This document shows, piece after piece, positions 17,659 through 26,809 of a stretch of DNA of 64,000 bases. Position 1 is the first letter of the stretch. Each line of letters opens with the position of its first letter. Source of the stretch: Helicobacter vulpis. Its GTDB lineage: Bacteria > Campylobacterota > Campylobacteria > Campylobacterales > Helicobacteraceae. Below the pieces are notes generated by a model. That model had not been told where the DNA came from. It was given only the letters and a program-made list of their open reading frames with translations, and did no database searches. The position numbers and the translations under genes were made by a program. The stretch covers positions 62,001 to 126,000 of the forward strand of contig NZ_QXQT01000001.1 of assembly GCF_003660395.1 (NCBI RefSeq). Reading direction: 5' to 3'.

Positions 17659-18714
17659 TTGTCCCTCAACCAACGATGTAAGAGCTTCTTAAAGCGTGCG
17701 ATTCCTAAAAATTGGTTTCAATCTGCCAAACAAGCCTACAGCTTTGCCCTCTGCCTGCCCTCTCTTTCTTTTTATTGCCACCCCCAAAAATCAAAAGTCT
17801 TTGCTAAAATCGCGCCCCTTAAGAATGAGGACTATATCCAAGCTAACCGCTTGTACGGGGGGGGGGGGGGTAACTCTTAAGCCCTATAAACGCCAACTTT
17901 TAATCCCCGATAGAGCCTTACACAAGGGCTATTTTGAGCACGACCCCAAAGCTAGCGACCCTAAAAGCCCACTCAACCCTTGGGCATTCATCCGTGTGAA
18001 AAACGAGATCGCCACTTTAGAGGCGTGTTTGTACTCTATTTTGCCTGCCATCCAACGGGGCGTGATTGGCTATAACGATTGTGATGACGGAAGCGCAGAA
18101 TACATCCTAGAGTTTTGCCAAAAGTTCCCCACTTTTATCCCAGTGGCTTACCCGTACGAAATTGTAACCCAAGACCCCCAAGATTTCCACCACCAACTCT
18201 ATCACTACTATAACTATGTCCTCTCTTTTATCCCCAAAAACGCATGGATGCTTAAAATTGATGCAGATCACATCTATGACGCTAAGAAACTTTATCAGAG
18301 TTTTTATCATGTTTGGCATCAAAATCAAGTCCTGAGTTATTCTAGAATCCATCTTCGCGTTGTGGACCAACAGGTGTATGTGCACAATCTTTGTAATTTT
18401 GGATGGGTGGAAGCCCATGGCGATCACAACCTCTACTGCAACAAGCTGCATGCGTTTGTAGAATGGGATGCGGGCGGTAGATCCTTAGAACAACAGAGCT
18501 TTCAAAATCAAGTTTTCATACACGACCCAGAGCTCACCCAATGGCATTTCCCCTTTGTCAAAAAGCGCGCGCCCACATCGCCCAAAACCTAGAGTGGATT
18601 CCCCTAGAGGAGTTCAAAGCCCACCACGCCAAATTATTAGGCAAGCAGATAGACCCCAACATGCTAGACGAAGCGCGTATTTTAGAAATTTACGCCCAGT
18701 TCAAAGAAGTTTAA
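17659..18714 (+). pseudogene. Phase-variable LPS glycosyltransferase (HP0217/CgtA-like), currently out of frame
   Basis: Start taken as TTG 17659, five bases after AAGGAG; the in-frame GTG at 17653 lies inside that ribosome-binding site. The first 66 codons lead into a run of 14 G (17857-17870) and then stop. Thirteen or sixteen G would continue into VTLKPYKRQ and the main domain, which has [34 protein letters not shown] and the metal-binding KIDADHIYD of a GT-A fold. A second shift at (GC)4, 18565-18572, cuts off the last ~45 codons; (GC)3 would restore [14 protein letters not shown] through to the stop at 18712. It resembles the phase-variable H. pylori HP0217 / Campylobacter CgtA GalNAc-transferases from memory. 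It probably varies LPS outer sugars. Confidence 0.8.
17857..17870. repeat. Poly-G tract (14 G), slipped-strand switch
   Basis: An uninterrupted G14 inside the glycosyltransferase gene. Helicobacter surface-sugar genes commonly use such tracts to turn expression on and off. At 14 G the frame ends three codons after the tract; at 13 or 16 G it joins the catalytic domain. The exact count in an assembly is uncertain. Confidence 0.9.
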
Positions 18715-19112
18715 AATTTTTGTTTGCACAACGCGTCTAGGATCGCGTTGATGAGTTTGGGCGCGTTGTCCTCGCCATAGGTTTTAGAGAGTTCGATCGC
18801 CTCGTTGATCACCACTGCCGGGTTGGTGGGCGTGTGCAAGATTTCATAAGCCCCTAAGCGCAAAATCGCGCGCTCCATACTCCCCATGCGCGCCAAATCC
18901 CAATCTTTGAGCAGGGGGATCAAGGCATTATCTAGGGCGTTTAAATGCTTGAGCGTGCCCTCTAAAAGCTCTAGAGCAAAGCGTTGTTGGGCGTTTTTGA
19001 TCTTCTTTTGGGCTAAAAAATCGGGGGCTTTGTGCAAGGCGGCTTCATTCCCGCTTTCATAGGCATAGAGCAAGCCCACCACCGCCTCTCTAACCTGACT
19101 GCGAGTCGCCAT
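18711..19112 (-). CDS. nusB: NusB, transcription antitermination factor
   Basis: 133 residues, all-helical pattern, with the family-typical start [19 protein letters not shown] and the later AILRLGAYEILHTPTNPAVVINEAIELSKTY split over two conserved helices. It joins the antitermination complex on rRNA operons with NusE. Its ATG overlaps the ribH stop by one base (TAATG), so translation is coupled. The order kdsA-ribH-nusB is the same as in H. pylori HP0003-HP0001. Its 3' end meets the glycosyltransferase gene tail to tail. Confidence 0.93.
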   Translation of the reverse strand: MATRSQVREAVVGLLYAYESGNEAALHKAPDFLAQKKIKNAQQRFALELLEGTLKHLNALDNALIPLLKDWDLARMGSMERAILRLGAYEILHTPTNPAVVINEAIELSKTYGEDNAPKLINAILDALCKQKF

Positions 19113-19585
19113 TAAATTTGGGGGTAGAGATTGAGCAATTCAATCAAGGTTTGCATGGCTTCAAAGCCCTTATTGCCTGCTTTAGTGCCCGCGCGCTCTA
19201 GGGCTTGTTCAATATTATCGGTGGTGAGCAGCCCAAAGCTCACGGGCAAGCCATATTTTAAGGTGGTGTTGGCAATGCCCTTAGTAGCCTCCGCGCTCAC
19301 ATAGTCAAAATGCGGGGTCGCCCCGCGAATCACCGCCCCCAACACACACACCCCATCGTATTTTTTAGAGGCTAAGAGCCTATCTAGCACAAAGGGCAAT
19401 TCATAAGCCCCGGGGACTCTGATCACACTCAAAAGGGCTAAATTGCCCCCATGCCGTTTGAAATTATCCAGCGCGCCCTCTACTAAGCGATCGCTCACCA
19501 AATGATTAAAGCGCGAAGCCAAAATGCCAACTCTCTCATCTCCCTTGAGGCATAATTTGCCCTCAAGACTCTTAAACTCTGCCAT
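19112..19585 (-). CDS. ribH: RibH, 6,7-dimethyl-8-ribityllumazine synthase
   Basis: 157 residues, the usual length for this riboflavin enzyme. Conserved pieces are [43 protein letters not shown] with the catalytic His, and [11 protein letters not shown]. It condenses 5-amino-6-ribitylaminouracil with dihydroxybutanone phosphate. It overlaps both neighbours at TAATG junctions, forming a tight kdsA-ribH-nusB operon. Confidence 0.96.
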   Translation of the reverse strand: MAEFKSLEGKLCLKGDERVGILASRFNHLVSDRLVEGALDNFKRHGGNLALLSVIRVPGAYELPFVLDRLLASKKYDGVCVLGAVIRGATPHFDYVSAEATKGIANTTLKYGLPVSFGLLTTDNIEQALERAGTKAGNKGFEAMQTLIELLNLYPQI

Positions 19586-20424
19586 TAATGTCCTTTATTG
19601 TGTTGCCATGCCTGCAAGCTGAGCAAATCTTCTACTAGGGGGGCTAATTGCGCGGTGGGGATCATATTAGGTCCATCGCTCAGGGCGTTTTCTGGGGTCA
19701 AATGCGTTTCCATAAAAAAGCCATCTACGCCCACAGCTGCACTTGCGCGTGCTAAATAAGGCACAAAGGAGCTATCCCCCCCGCTCTTGCCCTGCGCCCC
19801 CCCGGGCATTTGTACGCTATGAGTGGCATCAAAGATCACCGGAGCAAAGGCGCGCATGATGACCAAAGAGCGCATGTCCACAACCAAATTGCCATACCCA
19901 AAACTCGCCCCCCGCTCGCATAAATAAATCCCATGTTCTAAACAAGTTTCATAAGTGGGGGTTTTATAGGGGTTTTTAGCGCGGGTGTTGAGGGCTTTGA
20001 GCGCGCTGTATTGCATGTCCTTAGGGTGCATAAACTGCCCCTTTTTGATATTTAAAACGCGCTTAGTCTGTGCAGCCGCGATAATCAAATCGGTTTGACG
20101 GCACAAAAACGCCGGGATCTGCAAGACATCCACCACCTCAGCCACCGCCCCCGCCTGCGCGCTTTCATGAATATCTGTAAGGAGCTTGTAGCCAAATTTA
20201 GATTTAATGCTATCTAGCATTTCTAAGCCCTTTGCAAGCCCGGGACCGCGATAACTCTCTAAACTGGTGCGGTTAGCCTTGTCAAAACTGGCTTTAAAAT
20301 AAAAATCAATCCTAGGGTCTGTGGCTAGGGGCTGGAGCTCTTTAGCGATGGCTTCTAAGATCGCCATCTCTTCAATGACACAGGGTCCTGCGATCAACAC
20401 GCACCGCGCGCTAGATTTTGACAA
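19585..20424 (-). CDS. kdsA: KdsA, 3-deoxy-D-manno-octulosonate-8-phosphate synthase
   Basis: 279 residues with the KdsA landmarks [45 protein letters not shown] and [11 protein letters not shown]. The Cys in FLCRQ-type context near the start (GPCVIE) is present, as in the metal-dependent class. It joins PEP and arabinose-5-phosphate to make Kdo-8-phosphate for LPS. It is first in the kdsA-ribH-nusB operon and divergent from pyrF. In H. pylori the carbonic anhydrase gene HP0004 lies between kdsA and pyrF; here only 71 bases do. Confidence 0.96.
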   Translation of the reverse strand: MSKSSARCVLIAGPCVIEEMAILEAIAKELQPLATDPRIDFYFKASFDKANRTSLESYRGPGLAKGLEMLDSIKSKFGYKLLTDIHESAQAGAVAEVVDVLQIPAFLCRQTDLIIAAAQTKRVLNIKKGQFMHPKDMQYSALKALNTRAKNPYKTPTYETCLEHGIYLCERGASFGYGNLVVDMRSLVIMRAFAPVIFDATHSVQMPGGAQGKSGGDSSFVPYLARASAAVGVDGFFMETHLTPENALSDGPNMIPTAQLAPLVEDLLSLQAWQHNKGH

Positions 20425-20442
20425 ACTCTCATCCTTAAGTTG

Positions 20443-20448
20443 TATAAT
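20443..20448 (+). promoter_or_regulatory. -10 element for pyrF-panC
   Basis: TATAAT in the 71-base gap between divergent kdsA and pyrF, 47 bases before the pyrF ATG; AAGGAAG is the ribosome-binding site. Confidence 0.55.
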
Positions 20449-20495
20449 GGCGCATTGTAATAGCTTTTTGCTGAAAATACCACAAGGAAGTATGT

Positions 20496-21197
20496 ATGCA
20501 ACTCTGTCTAGCGCTGGATTTACCCGATAAACAAGCGTGTTTGTGTTTGCTAGAACAACTCAAGGGGCTAAATCTGTGGGTGAAATTGGGCTTAAGGGGC
20601 TTTGTGCGCGAAGGTCCTGCTTTTGTGCAAGAAATCCAAAAAATGGGCTTTAAGATTTTCTTAGATTTGAAATTGCATGATATCAGCTATACCATGCAAG
20701 AAGCCGCGCTAGAGTGCGCTAAATTGGGTGTGGAGATGATCACCTTGCATGCGAGTGCTGGAGGGCGCGCGCTTGAGAGCGTGGTAGAAAAAATGCGCGC
20801 CTTGAGCCGTACGCCCTTGCTCATGGGGGTTACCATTCTGACTAGCTTAGACTCTTTAGAAGTGGAGCAAGTCTACCATGCCCCCTTAACAGAGCAAACC
20901 CTCCACCTTGCCAAACTCTGCTTTAGCAGCGGGCTAGATGGGGTGGTCTGCTCGGTGTTAGAGAGTCTAGCCATCAAGCAAGCCACAAAAGCGGATTTTC
21001 TCACCCTGACCCCGGGGATTCGCCCCAATGTGCAGGACACCCAAGATCAAAAGCGCGTGGGCACAATCCAAGACGCTTTGCGCGCTAGGGCGGATTTTAT
21101 CGTGGTGGGTCGCCCCATTTACAACCACCCCAAACCCTCAGAGAGCCTCAAACAGATTTTAACACAAATGGAGGGTTTGCATGCAAGTGTGCACTAA
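20496..21197 (+). CDS. pyrF: PyrF, orotidine 5'-phosphate decarboxylase
   Basis: 233 residues. The catalytic Lys-Asp cluster appears in FLDLKLHDI, followed by HASAGG, GVTILTS, TPGIRP and a terminal [10 protein letters not shown], which form the phosphate site of OMP decarboxylase. It makes UMP, the last de novo pyrimidine step. panC begins inside its last codons (17-base overlap), as in H. pylori HP0005-HP0006. Confidence 0.95.
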   Translation: MQLCLALDLPDKQACLCLLEQLKGLNLWVKLGLRGFVREGPAFVQEIQKMGFKIFLDLKLHDISYTMQEAALECAKLGVEMITLHASAGGRALESVVEKMRALSRTPLLMGVTILTSLDSLEVEQVYHAPLTEQTLHLAKLCFSSGLDGVVCSVLESLAIKQATKADFLTLTPGIRPNVQDTQDQKRVGTIQDALRARADFIVVGRPIYNHPKPSESLKQILTQMEGLHASVH

Positions 21198-21999
21198 GGC
21201 GAGCCAACTTGCCCCCTTTTGGGGGCAAGAAATCGGGTTTGTACCCACGATGGGGGCGTTGCACCCCGGGCATGCTAGCTTGATAGAGCAAGCCAAAGCG
21301 CAAAATCAAATCGTGGTGGTCTCTATCTTTGTCAATCCTACCCAATTTGCCCCTAATGAGGATTACCAAGCCTACCCTAGAACTCTGCAGGCAGATACTG
21401 CCCTGTGCGAGAGTTTGGGCGTGGATGTGCTCTTTACCCCAGAACCTGCACAGATCTACCCCTTTGGTGTGCTAGAGAGAATCACCCTCCAACCCCCCGC
21501 CTCTCTACTGGGCTTTGAGGCGGATATGCGCCCTAAACACTTTGAGGGGATGTTGCAGGTGGTGCTCAAACTCTTTAACTTGGTGCGCCCCAAACGGGCG
21601 TATTTTGGGCAAAAAGATGCCCAACAACTCCTCATTATCCAGCGCATGGTCGCTGATCTCTTTTTAGACATAGAGATTATGCCCTGCCCCATTGTGCGCG
21701 ATGATGACGGCTTGGCGTTGAGTTCGCGCAATGTGTATTTAAACTCTGAGGAGCGTGCAACTGCGCGCAAAATCCCCCAAGCCTTGATGTGTATCCAAAA
21801 AGCGATTCAAGAAGGGGAGCGCGATAGTGCTCAACTCATCGCGTTAGGCTTAGAAGTGTTGCAAGGACTCAAGGTGCATTATTTGAGCGTGTGCGATCGC
21901 CAGCTAGCCCCCCTAGCCCAAATCCAACCCAACCAAACCTTGATTTTGTGCGCCGTGCAGGTGGGGGCTGTGCGCCTGTTAGATAATTTATGGGTGTGA
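21181..21999 (+). CDS. panC: PanC, pantothenate synthetase
   Basis: 272 residues with the nucleotidyl-transferase motifs FVPTMGALHPGH (HIGH-like), VSIFVNPTQFAPNEDYQAYP, FGQKDAQQL and DDDGLALSSRN (KMSKS-like region). It ligates pantoate with beta-alanine, leading to coenzyme A. It overlaps pyrF at the start and is convergent with the membrane subunit of the Kdo hydrolase, overlapping it by 12 bases at the 3' ends. Confidence 0.96.
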   Translation: MQVCTKASQLAPFWGQEIGFVPTMGALHPGHASLIEQAKAQNQIVVVSIFVNPTQFAPNEDYQAYPRTLQADTALCESLGVDVLFTPEPAQIYPFGVLERITLQPPASLLGFEADMRPKHFEGMLQVVLKLFNLVRPKRAYFGQKDAQQLLIIQRMVADLFLDIEIMPCPIVRDDDGLALSSRNVYLNSEERATARKIPQALMCIQKAIQEGERDSAQLIALGLEVLQGLKVHYLSVCDRQLAPLAQIQPNQTLILCAVQVGAVRLLDNLWV

Positions 22000-22533
22000 G
22001 GGTGGCTTAACACCCATCAAAAGCCCCACCAGTGCGCCCAGCCATAAGTAAATATCCATAAAGAGCGTATAGGGCGTGGGGAGTGAGAAACACATTCCCC
22101 CTATAAGGACTAGCACAAAACACCCCCCCAATACCCGATCCACACAAAAGGCCACCCCCCCCCAAAGACATAAACTAGCCCACGCCAACCCAGGGGAAGC
22201 GTAAATAAAACTGATGGGCAAAAACCCAAGGTTATCTAAAAAGATCACCCCCCCAAAGATGCTTAAAAAGAGAAAAGCAGGGGGAGAAAAGCCTTTAAAG
22301 CCCACATATCTACCCCCCCACGCCCCCCCCACCACGAGCAAACCAAGCGCGCTCACTTTCCCAAATAGCCCCACGACCACCATGCCCAAGTTCAAAGAAT
22401 TCCCAAAAGGCAGGGGGCAGATCAAAACCCCTGCCACCAGCAGCGCTTTTAAAAGGGCAAGAGAGCGCGCACGCGCGCCCACCAACCCCCCCGCTCCCAA
22501 AGCCAAACACACACTAGGAGCAAGCATTTCCAT
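21988..22533 (-). CDS. Integral membrane subunit of the Kdo hydrolase (HP0579-like)
   Basis: 181 residues, almost wholly hydrophobic with about six spans and many Gly residues. There is no enzymatic motif. It directly follows the sialidase-like gene, sharing one base, in the place held in H. pylori by HP0579. HP0579 with HP0580 is reported to form a two-protein inner-membrane hydrolase that removes the outer Kdo from LPS. Identification rests on gene order and membrane character more than on motifs. Confidence 0.65.
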   Translation of the reverse strand: MEMLAPSVCLALGAGGLVGARARSLALLKALLVAGVLICPLPFGNSLNLGMVVVGLFGKVSALGLLVVGGAWGGRYVGFKGFSPPAFLFLSIFGGVIFLDNLGFLPISFIYASPGLAWASLCLWGGVAFCVDRVLGGCFVLVLIGGMCFSLPTPYTLFMDIYLWLGALVGLLMGVKPPSHP

Positions 22534-23638
22534 TAAAGGTTCTTGAGATACGCGCTGTTAAAACTAAGATGCATGATCGCGCGCCGATCTTTGGTGTAGA
22601 GAATATGTACACGCTGGCCCCACACCAACACACAGGGGTAGCTCACTTCGCCCTGAAGGCTTTGATCCAAGATGCTTAGGGGAGTGAAGTGGTTGGGCGC
22701 GCTGAGTCTTGCCAAACGCAAAGCGCTACGGCTTTTAGAGGAATGAGGCAGGGGCGCGTTATAAATCAAATAGAGAGTATGGTTAGCTTCAAAGAGGGCT
22801 AACGCATCGTCATAATTAGCCAAATTACTAGGCCTAGGAGGGTTCCATTGGGTGGGGGTTTGGCAGGTTTGGGTGTAGAATTTTCGATCCTTATGGCTTC
22901 TAAAGGCCATGAACGCACAAGTGTTGTAGGGAATCAACGTGGGTTGGAATTGGGCTTGGAGACTGTTGGGCTTGATGATGGCCTGCAGGCGCGCGCGCGC
23001 GTCAAATTTTAAGAGCAGGGCAAATTTGGCGGCCAATTCGTGATAAATCGGTAAGATGAAACCCCCATCTGTTGTGGGCACTGCGCTATGGCGCACCAAG
23101 TGGGAGATATTCAAAAAGGGGCTTAAGGGTAAGATGGCTTCAAAACGCCACATGGGGGTTTGTGGCGTAGAGATCAGGGGCGCGCTGAGTTGGTAGATCC
23201 TAGAAGTCGCCCAACCTCCCAAACTCACCCCCACCACAAAGAGATAGAGACGCTTGGCATGCACGTGTAACACTGGATTGCCCAAGGCTTTGACATAAAT
23301 GCCTGCAAGTTGGCTGAGTGTGGGCGCGTCCAGCAAACTAAAGGGACCGCTCCAGTTTTGGGTTTTAAGAGTGTAGAGATGGGCATAAATGCGCACATCG
23401 CTTTGGGCTTCTGCGCTCCCCCCAAAGTAGGCAGCTAGCAAGTGGGTGGGTGAGAGGGCGATCAAACTGGAAGCGTGCACGCTTTGAACAGGGGGGGGCG
23501 TGAGGGTACGGCGTTCAAATAGCGCGGTAGGGCTATCTTGCAAGGGAGTTGGCGGCGCGAATTGATAGGGGGCAGGGGGGCTTTGGCCAAAAACACCAGT
23601 CCCAAGCCTAAAAAGACCGCAAGCCCCCATTTACGCAT
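22533..23638 (-). pseudogene. Sialidase-like Kdo hydrolase subunit (HP0580-like), frameshifted at its signal peptide
   Basis: The main frame of ~340 residues resembles a BNR/sialidase beta-propeller (SSLIALSPTHLLAAYFGGS; repeated strand-turn patterns up to HILYTKDRRAIMHLSF). Its annotated start would be ATG 23630, giving a non-export N-terminus. A different frame from ATG 23638, overlapping the pyrC stop, encodes a clear signal anchor, MRKWGLAVFLGLGLVFLAKA. One more C in the C6 run at 23575-23580 would fuse that signal in frame to PPAPYQFAPP and the body. The protein should face the periplasm and trim the outer Kdo of LPS, so export matters. This could be slipped-strand variation or a base-call error. 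Confidence 0.72.
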
Positions 23639-24629
23639 CAATGCGCCACTCTACAGCAAAGGGGGGGATGATGAGGTCTGGGATTGTGGGGATAGTGGGG
23701 GGGTGTTTGGATAGTGTGAGAGATTTTTTAGGGAGTTGGACACGCCGATCCAATTGGTAAATGCGTCTGGCGTTGTCGCTCACAAAGGCTTGCAGACGAT
23801 CTAGGGCGTGGTGGATATCAAAAAGAGTTGTGAGTGCTTCTAAAAGGAGGGGCGCGCTAAAGATGCCAGCCGCGCAGGCGCAGGCATGCTTGTGCGCCAA
23901 AGAGTGGGGCGCACTGTCTGATCCAAAACACACCTTTGGGTGCGCGCTCAGGGCCAGTTGCAAAAGGGCTTCTTGGTCTTTGGGGGTTTTTAAAAGGGGT
24001 TTGCAAAAGAGATGGGGGTTTAAGCGCGCGCCTAATAGGGCATCTAAATGCCATGTGATGTGGTGCAAAGTGAGAGTGGCATAGAGATTGGGGTATTTTT
24101 CTAAAAGTGGGATGCTGCGCGCATCGCTCATATGCTCTAAGATAATGGGCAATTGGGGGAAGCGCGCACACAGGCTTTCTAAAATGGGGTGAAAGCCCAC
24201 TTCACGATCCAGAACAAAATCCTGTGTTTCGGCATGCACGCACAGGATAAAATCTAAATCTTGGGCTGCGCGCAAAATCTCTAGAATCTTGGGGCTTAAA
24301 ATATCAGCGACTCCTTGTGTAGAGTTGGTGGTAACATTTTGGGGGTAGAGCTTGATCAAGAAGAGCCCGTTGCGGCGCGCGTTTTCCAATTCTTGAGGCG
24401 ACAAACTCTCTTGCAAATACAGCGCGACAAGGGGCATAAACTCTGTGCTCTGGGCTTGGATTTGGCGGGCGTAATCTAGGGCGCGCGCGGTGGTGTTGAT
24501 GGGTTCTTGCAGGTTGGGCATCACCACTGCTGCGCTAAAGGCGCGCGCGCTAAAGGGGAGCACTTTGGCCAGCATTTCCCCTTCGCGCAGGTGCAAATGC
24601 ATGTCTAGGGGGTTGTGTAACGTGAACAT
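23631..24629 (-). CDS. pyrC: PyrC, dihydroorotase
   Basis: 332 residues. Metal ligands are visible in DMHLHLREGEML (HxH), the LIKLYPQN lysine that becomes carboxylated, LCVHAET, ILEHMSD and GSDSAPHS. It cyclises carbamoyl-aspartate in pyrimidine synthesis. The start shares a base with the tonB stop (TAATG), and its stop overlaps the export start of the Kdo hydrolase subunit. The order is the same as H. pylori HP0579-HP0582. Confidence 0.94.
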   Translation of the reverse strand: MFTLHNPLDMHLHLREGEMLAKVLPFSARAFSAAVVMPNLQEPINTTARALDYARQIQAQSTEFMPLVALYLQESLSPQELENARRNGLFLIKLYPQNVTTNSTQGVADILSPKILEILRAAQDLDFILCVHAETQDFVLDREVGFHPILESLCARFPQLPIILEHMSDARSIPLLEKYPNLYATLTLHHITWHLDALLGARLNPHLFCKPLLKTPKDQEALLQLALSAHPKVCFGSDSAPHSLAHKHACACAAGIFSAPLLLEALTTLFDIHHALDRLQAFVSDNARRIYQLDRRVQLPKKSLTLSKHPPTIPTIPDLIIPPFAVEWRIDA

Positions 24630-25576
24630 TAGCGGTAAATGAAGTAACGCACGCGGATACGAATAAGCGTGGTGGTGGTGGGGCGTGGGTAGTCCTTATA
24701 AGCGATGGTGATGGTCTTTAAAGTGTTGTCATCTAGGAGTTTATAGCCAGAAGCCATGATGATCTTTAAGCCCGTGATGTCCCCATTGGGGTGGAGGTAG
24801 AATTCCACCGCGTCCACGCCATCCTGCCCCAAATACCCGGCTGCGCTAGGGTATTCCAAATAGCGTTGGGTGATACGCCCAATCTCGCTCAAATTGCTCC
24901 TGATAAAGTCTTTTTCTGCCGTACCCAGGTCGCCAAATTCTTCGCCATACAGATCGTCAATATCCTTGCGGGTTTGGGTGTCTAAGCCTTTGTCTGCCTC
25001 ATAGCTCTTATCTCTGGTGGGTTGTGTGGGGGCTTGTTCTGAGGGGAGGAAGGAGAGATTATTAGGGTTGAAACTCTCTTGAGCGTTCTGCTCTTTGGGC
25101 TGTTTTTTGACGCGTTCTTCTTGGGCTTGGTGCAGGGCCTTGTGTTGGCTTTGCATGGTGGTGCGTTCGCTCTTGCGGTGTGGGCTGTGGTGTTCACGGC
25201 GCACGTGGTGCTCGGCTTTGGGCTTGGGTTTTTCTACGGGCTTTTGGGCGGTGTGTTCTATAAGAGGCTTGGTGGGCGGAGTGGGCAGAGGGGCTGGGGG
25301 TAGAGGGGTGGTTTTTGGGGCGGCCCTAGAAGGCTTTTGTGCGCCTTGGGTGTGCTTGGTGGGGTCTAAGGAGCGTCCACGCTTGAGCACCAAGAGATTA
25401 CTAGGATTGATTTTGACCAGCTTGGGCTGGTTGGGGCGGTAGTGGTGCAGAAACCACCACACGAGCCAGTATAAAAGCAGATGTAAGAGACAGGAGAGAG
25501 TCAGGGCAAGATAGAAATTGCGCGTGGAACGCCGGTCGTATAATTCTTTGTCTAGGGCTAGGGGTCGCTTAGACAT
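24629..25576 (-). CDS. tonB: TonB-family energy transducer
   Basis: 315 residues. One N-terminal membrane span (about residues 20-43) follows a basic cytoplasmic end. Then comes a long Pro/Lys/His-rich periplasmic linker. The carboxy-terminal domain shows YLEYPSAAGYLGQDG, VEFYLHPNGDITGLKI and a final strand RIRVRYFIYR, as in TonB. It couples the proton-motive force to outer-membrane receptors. No exbB/exbD lies beside it, so it may be one of several TonB proteins or have a special partner. Corresponds to HP0582. Confidence 0.8.
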   Translation of the reverse strand: MSKRPLALDKELYDRRSTRNFYLALTLSCLLHLLLYWLVWWFLHHYRPNQPKLVKINPSNLLVLKRGRSLDPTKHTQGAQKPSRAAPKTTPLPPAPLPTPPTKPLIEHTAQKPVEKPKPKAEHHVRREHHSPHRKSERTTMQSQHKALHQAQEERVKKQPKEQNAQESFNPNNLSFLPSEQAPTQPTRDKSYEADKGLDTQTRKDIDDLYGEEFGDLGTAEKDFIRSNLSEIGRITQRYLEYPSAAGYLGQDGVDAVEFYLHPNGDITGLKIIMASGYKLLDDNTLKTITIAYKDYPRPTTTTLIRIRVRYFIYR

Positions 25577-26348
25577 ACGAGCCTTTTAGCTTGGAGTGCC
25601 GTAGGCGTTCCTTGGTTTCTTCCATGAGATCTTCCTTAAGGCGCCCGGAGTCTTTATTCTTCAGCGAGAAATCTAGGGTAATCTTATCTAGCACCACGCT
25701 TTGGTTGGCGTTGAGTAAGATCAAATACAACTGGTTGCGTACCTCAACAGTAACGAGTTTGTGCGTGGCATCTAAGGGTTTGATAAAGGTAACGCTGGGC
25801 TCTAAACCCACTTTAGGAAAGAGAAACTGCTGGGTATTCTTGCGCTTGAGCCACCAAAGCACTAAGAGTAAAAAACCCAACACCAAGCAGATTTTCCACG
25901 CATAGTCCCATAGCATCCCATCGTCTCTTTTAGAGGGCAAGGGGGTGCTGTTGGGTTGGGGAGTGGTGTTTAAGGGGGTGAGTGTGAGGGGGAGGAACTC
26001 GAGGCGCAGGTAAGTCCTGTCCGCTGAGAGCTTGGCGCGCACACTAAATAAAGAAGCGCTCTTAGGCACGATGAACAACGCGCCATCTTTAGCGTAGATG
26101 TCTAAAGATCGCAAGGGGCCTTGATCGAAACGCTGCGTCTTGGGCGCAAAGGGAGTCATGTGCTGCAAGGTGATGGTTTGATCAGAGGCGATTTTAGGGG
26201 TTTGATTCAAGGGATTTTTAAAGAGTAAATTGAGCGCAACGCCGGCATGCTCGAGTGAAGAGACTTGGATCTGTTGCAAAACATTTTGGGCGCAACACCA
26301 TGAGGAGAACGCCAACATGCACACCAACCACCCAACAAGCCGCGCCAT
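25569..26348 (-). CDS. fliO: FliO, flagellar export apparatus component
   Basis: 259 residues: a signal sequence, a ~120-residue periplasmic part, one membrane span around residues 150-168 (ICLVLGFLLLVLWWL) and a cytoplasmic domain of ~90 residues with a charged, Leu-rich end. This layout, the position directly behind fliN and the match in place to HP0583 identify it as the enlarged Helicobacter FliO, needed for FliP assembly in the flagellar secretion system. FliO sequences diverge strongly, so gene order carries much of the weight. Confidence 0.72.
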   Translation of the reverse strand: MARLVGWLVCMLAFSSWCCAQNVLQQIQVSSLEHAGVALNLLFKNPLNQTPKIASDQTITLQHMTPFAPKTQRFDQGPLRSLDIYAKDGALFIVPKSASLFSVRAKLSADRTYLRLEFLPLTLTPLNTTPQPNSTPLPSKRDDGMLWDYAWKICLVLGFLLLVLWWLKRKNTQQFLFPKVGLEPSVTFIKPLDATHKLVTVEVRNQLYLILLNANQSVVLDKITLDFSLKNKDSGRLKEDLMEETKERLRHSKLKGSYV

Positions 26349-26356
26349 AGATGAGA

Positions 26357-26776
26357 TTACATGTCCTTGGCAATGTAGTAGACGATCGCATTGGAATCGA
26401 GTACCTCATTGAGCCGAATCGCGAGATTCTTTTCATACACCATCACTTCCCCCTTGCCAATCACGCGTCCATTCACAAAGACATCCACACTTTCCCCAGC
26501 AGGCTTTTGCAAGTCAATCACCGAGCCGCGCTCAAAGCGCAACACCTCGCCTAGGGGGATGGAAGTCGCGCCCAAATCGGCCATGAAAGTTACCTCCATA
26601 TCCAAGAGCCCCTTATAGTCCTCGATCAACTCTTCTAAGTAGGTGGTGAGCTCGAGTTCCCTAGGGTTGAGAGTGGCTTGTTTTTTGATCTTGGGGTTGA
26701 CGGGGGTCAACGCGCTCAAGGCGGGGTTGGTTTGGATATTGACACCTTGTGTATCTTTACCGGTTTGTGGATCCAT
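26357..26776 (-). CDS. fliN: FliN, flagellar motor switch protein
   Basis: 139 residues ending in a SpoA domain: MEVTFMADLGATSIPLGEVL, RFERGSVIDLQKPAG, VDVFVNGRVIGKGEVMVYEK, then NLAIRLNEV. This is the C-ring subunit that binds export cargo and forms the lower switch ring. It is 8 bases upstream of fliO. Confidence 0.93.
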   Translation of the reverse strand: MDPQTGKDTQGVNIQTNPALSALTPVNPKIKKQATLNPRELELTTYLEELIEDYKGLLDMEVTFMADLGATSIPLGEVLRFERGSVIDLQKPAGESVDVFVNGRVIGKGEVMVYEKNLAIRLNEVLDSNAIVYYIAKDM

Positions 26777-26809
26777 CTCTTTTCTCTCTTAAGGATTGTC
26801 TATATTATA

